A stretch of DNA of 64,000 nt from Empedobacter falsenii (GCF_013488205.1 NZ_CP040908.1:2023876-2087875), one strand, 5' to 3'. Positions 43,300 to 52,874 are shown, counted from the stretch's first letter. Translations and numbers: made by a program. Notes: a model not told the origin generated them from the sequence alone.

Positions 43300-44850
43300 A
43301 TGCATAAATACCTATTTTTTATTTTTGTTTTAATACAATCAATTTTATTATCTGGACAAGACATTAAAAATAAACCCAATTCTATAGCTGAAATCGATAA
43401 CTTAAATAATCAAGCAAAAGAGTTGTATGAAAAAGGAGAAATAAATAAGGCACTTACGTCTTACAAGAAAATTATAGAAAAAGGAAAAGAAGTAAATTAT
43501 ACAAAAGGTTTATCAGAAGCTTATTTACAAGCTGCCAATTGTTATTACGAATTATCTATGCCTTATGAAGGAAGCCAATATATTTTCTTAGCTGAACAAA
43601 ATGCTCAAGACAATCCAGAATTAATGGTTAAAATTACATTCTTAAAAGCACTTATTTTATTTCAAGCACATTCCTATGATGAAGCTGAAAAAAAATTCAG
43701 AAAAGTAATAGAATATGCAGAAAAATTAAAAAGGAAAAAGGAAGCCAAAAAATATATTGACAGATCTAATATTAATATTGCGAATATTAACTTCCTTCTT
43801 GAAAAATACGACTACGCATTATCAAATTATTATAAAAATTTTAATTCCTTAGATACAATGCATAAAGTAGGTACAAGTATTAATATTGCAGAGATTTATC
43901 TCATAACGAATAAAATCGATTCCGCTCAAAAATACCTGAATATTGCTGAAAACAATATTCATTTTATTCAAGAAAAACGTATGTATTTGACAATTAAAGG
44001 AGGTTTAAGTGGAGTAAAAGGTTTGTATTACATCAAAACAAATGAATATCAAAAAGCTATCAATACTTTAAAAAATAATTCAAGTACAACTTTTTATACT
44101 TCAGATGAATTACTAGGGATGGCATATGCAAAACTCAACAAAACGGATAGTTCGGTCTATTATTTCGAAAAAAAATTAAGCACTAAATTAAACAATAGGT
44201 TAAATAACGAAACAGTATATAATGCGTCTTCTCTGATATATAATGATGAGAAATTAGCATTACAGAAAACCTATGAGCAGAAAAGAAAATATTACCTTTT
44301 ATTAATTGTTATTACAACTTTTAGTATCGTTTTATTAGTTTATATAATTTACAACCATAAAAAACAAGCCAAACAAAAAACTAAATTACTCGAATCAGAA
44401 AAGCAAAAACTAAAAATGGAGAAAGAGATTTCTGATTTAAAACAAGAACATTATCAGAAACAAGTTTTGGCAACAACGATTCAATTAGAACAAAAGAATA
44501 AATTTTTAGAAGAATTAAAAGAAAATTTAAAAAAAAATCAAGAATTTAATTTGAACAATTACTTAAAAAACGAACTAATTATTGATAAAGATTTAACCAA
44601 TATTCATGATATTGTAAAAGAAGTGCATCCTAATTTTTTCAAGAAATTAAATGAGATGACGACAACTAAATTAACCAATCTCGATATCAAATACGCAGCA
44701 TATATCTACATGAATATGGATAATTCTCAGATTGCATCTATTCTCAGTGTAGATCCTAAAACAGTGAGTGTAACTAAATACCGCTTAAAACAAAAACTCA
44801 ATTTATCAAAAGAGATTGATTTAGACACCTTTATTCGAAACTTGAACTAA
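43300..44850 (+). CDS. Membrane-bound TPR regulator with LuxR-type HTH
   Basis: 516 residues. A signal peptide (ending LLSGQ) is followed by extracytoplasmic tetratricopeptide repeats (about 30-300), one transmembrane helix (about 332-352), a cytoplasmic coiled coil (about 355-425) and a C-terminal LuxR/GerE-like HTH: LTNLDIKYAAYIYMNMDNSQ, IASILSVDPKTVSVTKYRLK, QKLNLSKEIDLDTF. It has no kinase or receiver domain. It is a one-component regulator that would sense outside and bind DNA from the membrane. It is divergent from the surface-protein/twin-HTH operon and convergent with two more QVGINT genes, which are its likely targets. Confidence 0.85.
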   Translation: MHKYLFFIFVLIQSILLSGQDIKNKPNSIAEIDNLNNQAKELYEKGEINKALTSYKKIIEKGKEVNYTKGLSEAYLQAANCYYELSMPYEGSQYIFLAEQNAQDNPELMVKITFLKALILFQAHSYDEAEKKFRKVIEYAEKLKRKKEAKKYIDRSNINIANINFLLEKYDYALSNYYKNFNSLDTMHKVGTSINIAEIYLITNKIDSAQKYLNIAENNIHFIQEKRMYLTIKGGLSGVKGLYYIKTNEYQKAINTLKNNSSTTFYTSDELLGMAYAKLNKTDSSVYYFEKKLSTKLNNRLNNETVYNASSLIYNDEKLALQKTYEQKRKYYLLLIVITTFSIVLLVYIIYNHKKQAKQKTKLLESEKQKLKMEKEISDLKQEHYQKQVLATTIQLEQKNKFLEELKENLKKNQEFNLNNYLKNELIIDKDLTNIHDIVKEVHPNFFKKLNEMTTTKLTNLDIKYAAYIYMNMDNSQIASILSVDPKTVSVTKYRLKQKLNLSKEIDLDTFIRNLN

Positions 44851-44866
44851 TTAATCTTATCAGCAA

Positions 44867-44884
44867 AACAAGTGTACACTTGTT
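44867..44884. promoter_or_regulatory. Perfect 18-bp palindrome
   Basis: AACAAGTGTACACTTGTT lies 16 bp after the stop of the TPR-HTH regulator. It has no loop and no T-run, so it is not a normal terminator. It could be a dimer binding site. A separate terminator follows at 44960. Confidence 0.4.
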
Positions 44885-44959
44885 CAATCAAGGAAAAAAA
44901 TAATCATACGTATTTCAATTAATCCAAATAATGAACAGAATACAGATTATTAATAACTT

Positions 44960-44995
44960 AAAGCATCTATATCAGAAGATATAGATGCTTTTTAT
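44960..44995 (+). terminator. Bidirectional terminator
   Basis: AAAGCATCTATATC (44960-44973) pairs with GATATAGATGCTTT (44978-44991) around AGAA, followed by T. It lies between the convergent regulator and surface-protein genes. Confidence 0.85.
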
Positions 44996-45012
44996 TGGTA
45001 TTACGATAAATC

Positions 45013-45894
45013 TTAATTTGTTTTTCTAGCTAATAAGATATTCATCAAGAAAGTCCCAGCCCAATTACTAGAGCTCGAATAATCATCAGAGCGTCGAACA
45101 GAAATAGTTAACCTAGTTTTATTATTTACATTTTCTAATTTAACAAAAGATGGAGTAAAAACATCTGGGTAACTTTGATCATTCCCAGCGGTAATAATAG
45201 GATACATATTATCAATATTGAAAGCTTTTCCTCGATATTCATAGACCAATAACATTCTACTATTTGTTTTGCTAGATGTATTTACGCTTGTAGATGTTTT
45301 ATTCACAAGCCACCATCCAGCATCAGTATTTGTAGATGGAGTATCATATTTTGTTATCGCATGATTTGTAAAATCAGCTTTATCAGTACTAGAGGCAACT
45401 GAGCTTCCATGCGGAGGAATGTATAAATGTGTTCCATATATTTCCACATTTGTATTGACTGGTTTACCAATGAAAGAAAGGTCCCAAGTTCCACCAGAAG
45501 TATTTGTATTATTTACAACCTCAACAAAGCATCCAAGCGGAATAATAAAGTTATCAATAGCTATACTTGTACTTCTTAACGTATTTCCTGTAGCAGCTGT
45601 TAACGTGAGATTATTCGTAGATAAATTTTTTATTTTGTAAATTCTCCCAGAAAATGATTTTGTACCACTTTCTACTACAGGAAGTGTAAAAGTTGCAATA
45701 GTATTCCCTGTATAGCTAACATAATAGTCTAAATTGGTTAATGTGGTTGTCGTTTTTACTTCGCGATAATTTGCTTCAAAAGAACCTTCAATAGATAATG
45801 TAGAATTTGGACTTTGTGTGTTTATCCCTACTTGAGAAAATAAAAAAACGCTAGGAAATAAAATAGATGTAGTGAATAAGATAATTTTTTTCAT
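45013..45894 (-). CDS. Secreted QVGINT-type protein, paralogue 1
   Basis: 293 residues with a signal peptide ending FLFSQ and the mature start VGINTQSPNSTLSIEGSFEA. It has a beta-rich middle part (YYVSYTGNTIATFTLPVVES, GRIYKIKNLSTNNLTLTAA), VEIYGTHLYIPPHGS, and a C-terminal domain with MLLVYEYRGKAFNIDNMYPI and FVKLENVNNKTRLTISVRR. It is a clear paralogue of the gene 60 bp upstream, with the same domain order and about half of the residues shared by eye. Probably a surface or matrix protein. A Ser/Thr-rich insert (ASSTDKADF region) distinguishes it. Confidence 0.75.
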   Translation of the reverse strand: MKKIILFTTSILFPSVFLFSQVGINTQSPNSTLSIEGSFEANYREVKTTTTLTNLDYYVSYTGNTIATFTLPVVESGTKSFSGRIYKIKNLSTNNLTLTAATGNTLRSTSIAIDNFIIPLGCFVEVVNNTNTSGGTWDLSFIGKPVNTNVEIYGTHLYIPPHGSSVASSTDKADFTNHAITKYDTPSTNTDAGWWLVNKTSTSVNTSSKTNSRMLLVYEYRGKAFNIDNMYPIITAGNDQSYPDVFTPSFVKLENVNNKTRLTISVRRSDDYSSSSNWAGTFLMNILLARKTN

Positions 45895-45954
45895 TTTTAT
45901 TATTTTAGAAATAATTGGTAGTGTTGATAGAATCTAAAGATTCCTTTATATTGT

Positions 45955-46800
45955 TTAATATGTTTTTTTTGCTAATAAAAAATTTAAGAGAAAGGTCTCT
46001 TGCCATGAATTCACCTGATTATCGATTCTAGCTACAGAAATACTTAATCTTGTTTTTCCATCAGTTCCATCATTTTTTAAAGAAACAAAAGATGGGGTAA
46101 AAATATCTGGAAGATTACTGTTATTGCCTGTTGACAAAATACAATACATATTATCAAGTTCAAAAGGTTTTCCTTGATATTCATACACGATCACCATTCG
46201 GGCTGTTGTTTGATTAGCTACTGATGCAGTTGAAGTTTTACTAATTACCCACCAATCTTTGTCTTTAGAATCGTATGAAGAATTGTTATGCGAAGCAAAA
46301 TCAGCAGTAAACGTAGCATGAGGAGGTATATAGAGTTGATTACCATAAACTTCTACATTACTAGAGATAGATTCTCCTAAAAAAGATAAATCCCATGTAC
46401 CATTAGAAGTATTTGCATTGTTTATTATTTCTATATATGCTCCTGGTGAAAGAAGAAAGGAAGCTACAGGTACATTCTCACTTCTTATAGTATTGCCAGA
46501 AGAAGGAATAACGGTCAAATTATAATTTGATAAGTTCTTAATCTTATACAGTCTTCCTGTATAAGCTGTTGCGTCGTTTCCTATAACGGGTAATGTCAGG
46601 ATTCCTGCTTCAGTACCTGTATAACTTACATAATAGTTAGAATTATTAAGTGTTAAACTAGTTTTAGTTTCACTATAGCCCTTTTCAATAGAACCTTCTA
46701 TAGAAAGAGTTGAATTGGGTGTTAAGGTATTAATTCCAACTTGAGCAATGGTGGTAATAAAACTAAATAACATGTAAAGAGTAAAGAGTATTTTTTTCAT
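45955..46800 (-). CDS. Secreted QVGINT-type protein, paralogue 2
   Basis: 281 residues with a signal peptide ending FITTIAQ and the mature start VGINTLTPNSTLSIEGSIEK. It has the same blocks as paralogue 1: NYYVSYTGTEAGILTLPVIG, GRLYKIKNLSNYNLTVIPSS, GNTIRSENVPVASFLLSPGA, VEVYGNQLYIPPHA, MVIVYEYQGKPFELDNMY. The two genes are in tandem with a 60-bp gap and are presumably one transcript that ends at the 44960 terminator. They arose by duplication and have diverged. The function is unknown. Confidence 0.75.
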   Translation of the reverse strand: MKKILFTLYMLFSFITTIAQVGINTLTPNSTLSIEGSIEKGYSETKTSLTLNNSNYYVSYTGTEAGILTLPVIGNDATAYTGRLYKIKNLSNYNLTVIPSSGNTIRSENVPVASFLLSPGAYIEIINNANTSNGTWDLSFLGESISSNVEVYGNQLYIPPHATFTADFASHNNSSYDSKDKDWWVISKTSTASVANQTTARMVIVYEYQGKPFELDNMYCILSTGNNSNLPDIFTPSFVSLKNDGTDGKTRLSISVARIDNQVNSWQETFLLNFLLAKKTY

Positions 46801-47226
46801 TTTAAATAATTTGCATTAAGATTATTTATGATAATTGAAGTATAATTCAATTAAAATTTAGCGTAGTACTTGCAAAAATTTAGAGACGTAGTCTAAATAG
46901 AAAATAAGAATTTGGGTTAGTAAAAAGTTTTCGGTCTGTAAATTTAAATCTTTAAACGATTAATTAAACTAATTTTACTCGTAAAATATTAATTTATAAT
47001 CATTAAATTTTAGTCAGTCATCCTAATTTGATTGGAAAATGAATGAAATTTCTCTTCAAAATCCAATCAATATTTTGTTGCACATAATGCATTTTACTCA
47101 ATAGATCATACATCAAAAAATATAGCTTGATGAATTAGAGAAAAGAATTCTACTGATTTAAAAAGTTCTCCTCCAAATAGAATCAAAATAAACCGTTTAA
47201 TCCTTCATTGTTTTTTGAGATTTATT
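46801..47226. other. Divergent intergenic region
   Basis: About 430 bp between the divergent QVGINT paralogue and the TonB receptor gene. It is AT-rich and holds no gene that I can support. The right end carries the receptor promoter described next. Confidence 0.5.
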
Positions 47227-47251
47227 TATTTTTGACTTATTAATAATTAGT
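47208..47251 (+). promoter_or_regulatory. Promoter with overlapping near-perfect palindrome (possible Fur-type operator)
   Basis: TTG (47208-47210), a 16-base spacer and TATTTTTG (47227-47234), an exact -7 match. It is followed at once by the 17-bp near palindrome ACTTATTAATAATTAGT (47235-47251), with one mismatched pair either side of the centre. The palindrome would cover the transcription start, the usual place for a repressor. Together with the iron-type receptor downstream it may be a Fur site; the base pattern alone does not prove this. Confidence 0.5.
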
Positions 47252-47282
47252 CTAAATAAATAATATTTACTCAATAGAACAC

Positions 47283-49616
47283 ATGAGAAAAAAATATTAC
47301 TCGTTAAAAACAGTAGGAAAAGCATTCTTACTTGTACTAATGGTCAATCAAGTTGATGCAAAAGTTACTAATCTAAACGAAATATATTGGGAAAACACAA
47401 TAAATTATGACCAAGAAACAGGTGAGATTCATGGTTATGTAGTAACAGAGGACGGATCTCCTATTGCAGATGCCTATGTTTCGTTATCTAATGGAATGAA
47501 AACAAAAACCAGTTCGGATGGAACTTTTGTCTTTACAGATATTGAAAAAGGAACTTATGAACTAACAATCAATCATTTCAATTACAACGAAATAATTCAG
47601 GACGTTACAATTACTGATCAAACAAATGCAACATTATCAATTGTATTAAAAACAGATAATCAGTTAAAAGAAGTCGTTGTAACTGCCAGTAGAATGCCCG
47701 AAAGTATTGACGAAGTTCCTTCTACATTAACATATATTTCTGCTAAAGACATGCAGATACAATCCCAAATTAATGATAATTTACCCAATATTTTGATGCA
47801 AAAAGTTCCTAGTATTTCTCCTAGTGAAGAAAGTCAAAATAATTTTATTGGTAAAATTAGAGGTCGTAATTTTCTTGTGTTAATCGATGGTATTCCACAA
47901 TCTACACCTTTACGAAATGGAGGTCGAGATTTAAGATCAATAGATGCTTCTGCTATTGACCATATAGAAGTCATACAAGGCGCGTCTTCTATGTACGGAA
48001 ATGGTGCTGCAGGTGGAATTGTAAATTACATTACAAAAAAAGCAAATAACAAGAAGAAAATTAATTCGTCAACTTATTTCAATAATACATTAAGCTTAGT
48101 CAATCCTAAGGAAACTTTTGGATATAATATTTCACAAGTATTTTCAGGAAAATTAGATAAATTTACTTATTTGCTTCAAGGCAAAATAGCGAATACAGGA
48201 GTGGTTAGATCGGCCGATGGTGAAATAAATAGTCCATTTTATGGTATAGGAGAAACTAAAAGTTATAATGCCTTGCTTAAAATTGGATACCAGATAAGTG
48301 ACAATCACCATATCGAGTTAATGGGAAATTATTACCGTAGTATGCAAGATAGTAAGTATGAAGGAACAAAAGGTATTTTTGGAGAAAGTCCTTCGATAGC
48401 AGTTCTTACTGATAATCCTGCAAATGGAGGTACTCCGTATAGTAAAAATGTAAGTTTACGTTATGATGGTGAATTTGGAAAAACAAGTGCAAATGCAGTC
48501 CTTTATTACGAAGATATGAATTCCGTTTTCGAAACCTATAATCAAATTTATTCTGATCATAAAGGAGCACGTTTAAACTTTACAACACCTTTTGAATTAG
48601 GAAAAGCAGGTAAAGTAACCTTAATTTATGGGGTTGATTTTCTGAAAGATCATGCCGTTCAATTAGGATTAGACAAAAGCCATGTTACTCCTGATATGGA
48701 TTTAAATAGTTTTGCTTATTACATTCAATCAAAATTTAACTTGGCCGAACGCTGGATTGTAAAAGCAGGAATACGTCATGAGTTTTTAGGATTTAAAGTT
48801 GGTGATTTAACTAAAGCAAATAAATTTACACCCGGTGATAAAAATAATTCAAATGCACTCGTTTTCAATATCGCAGCCAGATATAATAAACTTAGCTATT
48901 TACAACCTTTCGTTAGTTTTTCGCAAGGATATTCTATTGGAGATATCGGTTTAGTATTACGAAATAATGTTGCTTTAGATGCAATTGATCCTAAACCAGT
49001 CTCTGTTAATAATTACGAAGCTGGAATAAGTGGTAATTTCTGGAAATTAGACTATCAACTTACAGGATATTACAGCACATCAGATCGCGGAACAACTTTC
49101 GCCGAAATTGGAGCTCCTGGAAATTATCAATTATCACAAGTTCCACAACGTATATACGGTTTAGAAGCCGTAGTTAATGTAAAACCAATAAAATGGTTGA
49201 AAGTTGGTGGAATAATGGGATATATGGATGGTCGTCAAGATTTGAAGAATGAAGGAGAATTTAAAGATAAATTAGATAATTCTATCCTTACACCACTTAA
49301 GTTATCTTTCAACTTAGACACTAAAATTACAGACCAATGGAATGTATTTTTTCAGTTAACGAATTTATCAGGTCGTGATGTTTTTGATAAATCACAATAT
49401 AACTATGGTAAATACCCTATTTCTGGTTATACAATATGTGATTTATATACAAGCTATAAGCTAAAGAATATAACATTTAATCTTTCTTTTAACAATTTAT
49501 TCAATGCCGACTACTACCCTATTCATGCCGAAGTTAGAGGCGCTACTAATGACGGAAGATATTATATAAAAGGTAGTGGTACCACTGCTAGTCTTGGATT
49601 GAAACTCGATTTATAA
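47283..49616 (+). CDS. TonB-dependent siderophore-type receptor
   Basis: 777 residues. A signal peptide is followed by a CarboxypepD_reg-like domain (about 45-125, GEIHGYVVTEDGSPIADAYV), plug (KEVVVTASRMPESIDEVPST, FLVLIDGIPQSTPLRNGGRD, IEVIQGASSMYGNGAAGGIV) and a barrel ending ASLGLKLDL. The TASR TonB box and plug are typical of FecA/FhuA-like siderophore or metal receptors. The neighbour on the right is a copper ATPase (convergent), so copper-linked uptake is an alternative to iron. The promoter-overlapping palindrome suggests metal-dependent repression. Confidence 0.88.
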   Translation: MRKKYYSLKTVGKAFLLVLMVNQVDAKVTNLNEIYWENTINYDQETGEIHGYVVTEDGSPIADAYVSLSNGMKTKTSSDGTFVFTDIEKGTYELTINHFNYNEIIQDVTITDQTNATLSIVLKTDNQLKEVVVTASRMPESIDEVPSTLTYISAKDMQIQSQINDNLPNILMQKVPSISPSEESQNNFIGKIRGRNFLVLIDGIPQSTPLRNGGRDLRSIDASAIDHIEVIQGASSMYGNGAAGGIVNYITKKANNKKKINSSTYFNNTLSLVNPKETFGYNISQVFSGKLDKFTYLLQGKIANTGVVRSADGEINSPFYGIGETKSYNALLKIGYQISDNHHIELMGNYYRSMQDSKYEGTKGIFGESPSIAVLTDNPANGGTPYSKNVSLRYDGEFGKTSANAVLYYEDMNSVFETYNQIYSDHKGARLNFTTPFELGKAGKVTLIYGVDFLKDHAVQLGLDKSHVTPDMDLNSFAYYIQSKFNLAERWIVKAGIRHEFLGFKVGDLTKANKFTPGDKNNSNALVFNIAARYNKLSYLQPFVSFSQGYSIGDIGLVLRNNVALDAIDPKPVSVNNYEAGISGNFWKLDYQLTGYYSTSDRGTTFAEIGAPGNYQLSQVPQRIYGLEAVVNVKPIKWLKVGGIMGYMDGRQDLKNEGEFKDKLDNSILTPLKLSFNLDTKITDQWNVFFQLTNLSGRDVFDKSQYNYGKYPISGYTICDLYTSYKLKNITFNLSFNNLFNADYYPIHAEVRGATNDGRYYIKGSGTTASLGLKLDL

Positions 49617-49626
49617 TCTTATATAG

Positions 49627-49660
49627 TTTAAAACCTCTGTTATTTAATAGAGGTTTTAAA
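49627..49660 (+). terminator. Terminator of the receptor gene
   Basis: TTTAAAACCTCT (49627-49638) pairs with AGAGGTTTTAAA (49649-49660) around a 10-base loop. Confidence 0.75.
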
Positions 49661-49890
49661 TTCTCATCTCATTATCATTTCGAGGGATCGAAAAATCTAA
49701 TCTTTACATCATAACATTATACATATTACCCAAGCTCCACTAGAGTTTATCTTTTTAATTTCAAATTCTAGTTTGATAACAAATTTTGTCATTTTGAACT
49801 CGTTTTAAAATCTTAACTCCACATTCCCAAATCCATCACAAAAGACTTAATACATAATACTTTTTACATCTCAATTCTCAGATCTAAAAT
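49661..49890. other. Repeat-like spacer
   Basis: No gene. It holds a short TCATTTCGAGGGATCGAAAA element (about 49674) related to the interspersed repeat, and a low-complexity run of the type TACATAATACTTTTTACATC that recurs in the 52.8-56.1 kb spacers. Confidence 0.6.
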
Positions 49891-52509
49891 CTAAATCCTA
49901 GCTCTATTCAATCGAGCAGCATTTAATATCACCGATACCGAACTCAAACTCATCGCAGCAGCAGCTACCATTGGAGATAATAAAATTCCGAAAAAAGGAT
50001 ACAATAATCCTGCTGCAACAGGTATACCTAATGCATTATAAATAAATGCAAAAACTAAATTCTCTTTGATGTTTCGCATCATTTTATGACTTAATACAAT
50101 ACTTTTATACACACCAATCAAATCACCTTTCAACAAAGTAATATCTGCACTTTCTATGGCAACATCAGTTCCTGTTCCCATTGCAATCGATACATCAGCT
50201 TGTGCTAATGCAGGTGCATCATTAATTCCATCACCAGCCATCGCAACCACTTGTTGTTTACTCTGCAAATCTTTAATAGTATTCAATTTATCTTGCGGCA
50301 ATACTTTCGCTTTAAAATGTGCTATACCAACTTCATTGGCTACTTTCTGAGCCGTTTGCTCATTATCACCCGTCAGCATCATCACATCTACTTTTTGTTC
50401 TTTTATTTTTTGAATCGCTTCTTTCGACGATGCTTTTATTTCGTCCGAAATTTCAAACGCGGCCAAGACTTTTCCATTTACACCCAAAAAAGACAACGTA
50501 TTCGTACTATCCACTTTCGGCACTTGCATACCTGCAAACGTCATCAACCCTTCATTACCCAAATACACTTCTTTTCCATCCACTTCTCCTTTCACACCTT
50601 TACCAGCAATATCTTCAAAATTTCGAATAGAATGCAAGTTTAAATTCTCTTTCTCTGCCGCATGAACAAAAGATTGCGCCAATGGATGTCCACTGTTTTG
50701 GTTCATACTTGCTGCCAATAGCAAGACATCATTTTTATTCAATCCTTCAAACGGAATAATATTCACTACCGCTGGTTTTCCTTCAGTAATCGTTCCTGTT
50801 TTATCAATTGTTAAAGTCGTTACGTTATTCAATCGTTCCAAAGCTTCAGCATTTTTCACCAAAACCCCATTTTTAGCACCTTTACCAACTGCTACCATCA
50901 CCGACATAGGCGTAGCCAAACCAAGAGCACAAGGACAAGCCACAATCAGCGCGGCCAATGCATTCGCAATGGCAAAAGCTACACGATTTTCGCTGCCAAA
51001 AATCCACCATGCCAAAAAGGTTATCAACGCAATAACCATCACAGTAGGAACAAATATTTTGGAGATTTTATCGACTACTTTCTGAATTGGAGCCTGACTT
51101 CTACTTGCCTGATTGACCATATCAATAATTTGAGCCAATAAAGTTTCACCTCCAACTTTTGTTGCCTTCATTAAGAACATTTTACTTCCGTTGATGGTTC
51201 CTGCCACCACTTCATCATCAATCGTTTTTGAAACAGGAATTGGTTCTCCCGAAATCATACTTTCGTCAATATCTGCAAAACCTTCGGTCACAATTCCATC
51301 TACAGGTACTTTATCACCTGGTTTTACACGTAAAATATCATTTAATTGAATCTGATCAATGCTTACTTTTTCTTCTTTTCCATTAACGATTCTAAAAGCT
51401 TCGTTCGGAGATAATTTAATCAACTCTTTTAAAGCAGAATTCGTTTTAGAATGCGCTTTGGCTTCCAACATTTGTCCTAACATCACCAAAGTTAAAATTA
51501 CCGCTACCGACTCAAAATACAAAGCTACCTGACCATGATGCGTTTTGAACTCAGCAGGAAATAAAGATGGGAAAAATAAACCCACTACCGAATACAAAAA
51601 GCCTGCACCAGCACCCAACCCAATTAAACTAAACATATTAAGATTCCATGTTTTGAAAGAAACCCAAGCACGTTGAAAAAATGACCAACATGTATAAAAA
51701 ACAATTGGTAAACATAACGCAAACTGAATATAGGCTGATACTTGTGGACTTACAATTTTACCAATTGGATTACCTGGAAGCATTTCACCCATTGCCAATA
51801 CAAAAATAGGAACAGTTAATACCATAGAAATCCAAAACATTTTTCGGGTATGATGATAAACATCATCAGCCGAATCGGTTTGTACAACAGGAATCAAATC
51901 CATCCCACATATCGGGCAAAAACCAGGTTGATCTTTGATGATTTCGGGGTGCATCGGACACGTATATTCGTTTGCTAAACTCAATTTTTCTTCTTTTATT
52001 AAATGCATTCCACAAACCGGACAGTTACCAGGTTTATCGTAGGTTTTATCCCCTTCACAATGCATCGGACAATAATACACATCGCCAGTAGTTGTTTTCT
52101 TAGGAAGTGCTGCAAAAGGTGCTTTAACTTGACCATGCGAACAACTCGCGTGATCATGCTTTGACGTTTCTTTAATTTCTTCTGTTTTATGTGAACACGA
52201 AGCGTGATTATCATTGGGTTTCGTTTCCGAATTCTCTTTTTCCTTTTTTACCAAATGCATCCCACAAACCGGACAATCACCTTGTTTATTGTAGGTCTTA
52301 TCCCCTTCACAATACATCGGACAATAGTATTCAGCTGCATCACTTTCCATTGTTTTATGCGAACTTGATTCTGAATCCTGTGCTGATTGAACTTCAGCTG
52401 TTGGTGTTTCTGAATTTTCAGGAATTTCTATCAAAAACATTCCGCATTTTGGACATTTTCCAGCTTCATTACTTGCAATCTCTGGATGCATGGGACAAGT
52501 ATATTTCAT
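49891..52509 (-). CDS. Copper-translocating P1B-type ATPase with four N-terminal HMBD domains
   Basis: 872 residues. The N-terminus has four heavy-metal binding domains of the Y-x-C-P-M-x...C-P-x-C-G-M type at about 3-24, 61-86, 145-170 and 182-205, plus two HASCSH motifs (102-107, 120-125). Six to eight transmembrane helices carry the ion motif CPC (525-527). Cytoplasmic motifs are ISGEP (actuator), DKTGT with phosphorylated D569, HPLAQ and GDGINDAPALAQADV. It exports monovalent copper (or silver). Typical relatives carry one or two HMBDs, so four is unusual. It lacks classical GMxCxxC HMA domains. Single gene, starting at ATG 52509. Confidence 0.93.
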   Translation of the reverse strand: MKYTCPMHPEIASNEAGKCPKCGMFLIEIPENSETPTAEVQSAQDSESSSHKTMESDAAEYYCPMYCEGDKTYNKQGDCPVCGMHLVKKEKENSETKPNDNHASCSHKTEEIKETSKHDHASCSHGQVKAPFAALPKKTTTGDVYYCPMHCEGDKTYDKPGNCPVCGMHLIKEEKLSLANEYTCPMHPEIIKDQPGFCPICGMDLIPVVQTDSADDVYHHTRKMFWISMVLTVPIFVLAMGEMLPGNPIGKIVSPQVSAYIQFALCLPIVFYTCWSFFQRAWVSFKTWNLNMFSLIGLGAGAGFLYSVVGLFFPSLFPAEFKTHHGQVALYFESVAVILTLVMLGQMLEAKAHSKTNSALKELIKLSPNEAFRIVNGKEEKVSIDQIQLNDILRVKPGDKVPVDGIVTEGFADIDESMISGEPIPVSKTIDDEVVAGTINGSKMFLMKATKVGGETLLAQIIDMVNQASRSQAPIQKVVDKISKIFVPTVMVIALITFLAWWIFGSENRVAFAIANALAALIVACPCALGLATPMSVMVAVGKGAKNGVLVKNAEALERLNNVTTLTIDKTGTITEGKPAVVNIIPFEGLNKNDVLLLAASMNQNSGHPLAQSFVHAAEKENLNLHSIRNFEDIAGKGVKGEVDGKEVYLGNEGLMTFAGMQVPKVDSTNTLSFLGVNGKVLAAFEISDEIKASSKEAIQKIKEQKVDVMMLTGDNEQTAQKVANEVGIAHFKAKVLPQDKLNTIKDLQSKQQVVAMAGDGINDAPALAQADVSIAMGTGTDVAIESADITLLKGDLIGVYKSIVLSHKMMRNIKENLVFAFIYNALGIPVAAGLLYPFFGILLSPMVAAAAMSLSSVSVILNAARLNRARI

Positions 52510-52838
52510 AGAAAAAAAGTTTTTTTTAGATGATTTTAGTGTTTCAATCGTACTTCTATCAACATGAAGAGCGATTTACTCCACTTAAATTTACAAATAT
52601 TATTCTACAAATTTCATATAACTTTATATCAAAAGATTACACAATTTAGAAGACAATGTATATAATTTACAGATTCATTATTACCCTTAATACCTCTTAT
52701 CTATTTTTATTTTCTGTATTCATATAAAATGAAATCAGCTTGATAATTCGTTATTTAGCATCTAAAACATTGTAAATCATAATTTTTACATTGTACATTT
52801 CACAGCCGTCTCAATACTAATATCTACTTTTTACCCAA
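52510..52838. other. Non-coding AT-rich spacer with one 16-bp repeat copy
   Basis: About 330 bp upstream of the ATPase gene. I see no gene. CTCAATACTAATATCT (52810-52825) is the first of four copies of this element. The ATPase promoter must lie at the left end, but no exact box is visible. Confidence 0.5.
52810..52825 (+). repeat. CTCAATACTAATATCT element, copy 1
   Basis: Identical copies at 54847, 54918 and 55893, all in the same orientation and all in non-coding DNA, usually close to TACTTTTTACATTTTACATA-like runs. Confidence 0.75.
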
Positions 52839-52866
52839 CAAAAAACTACCCATTACTTGGGTAGCC
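52839..52866 (-). terminator. Terminator of the DUF5675 operon
   Basis: CTACCCA (52846-52852) pairs with TGGGTAG (52858-52864). On the minus strand a TTTTTTG run follows. Confidence 0.75.
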
Positions 52867-52874
52867 TCTAAAGA

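Noticed and set aside
50251-50643. 130-codon plus-strand open frame inside the copper ATPase gene
   Set aside because: It lies opposite a fully conserved ATPase, has a biased Phe/His/Arg composition and resembles no family. A shadow of the real gene.
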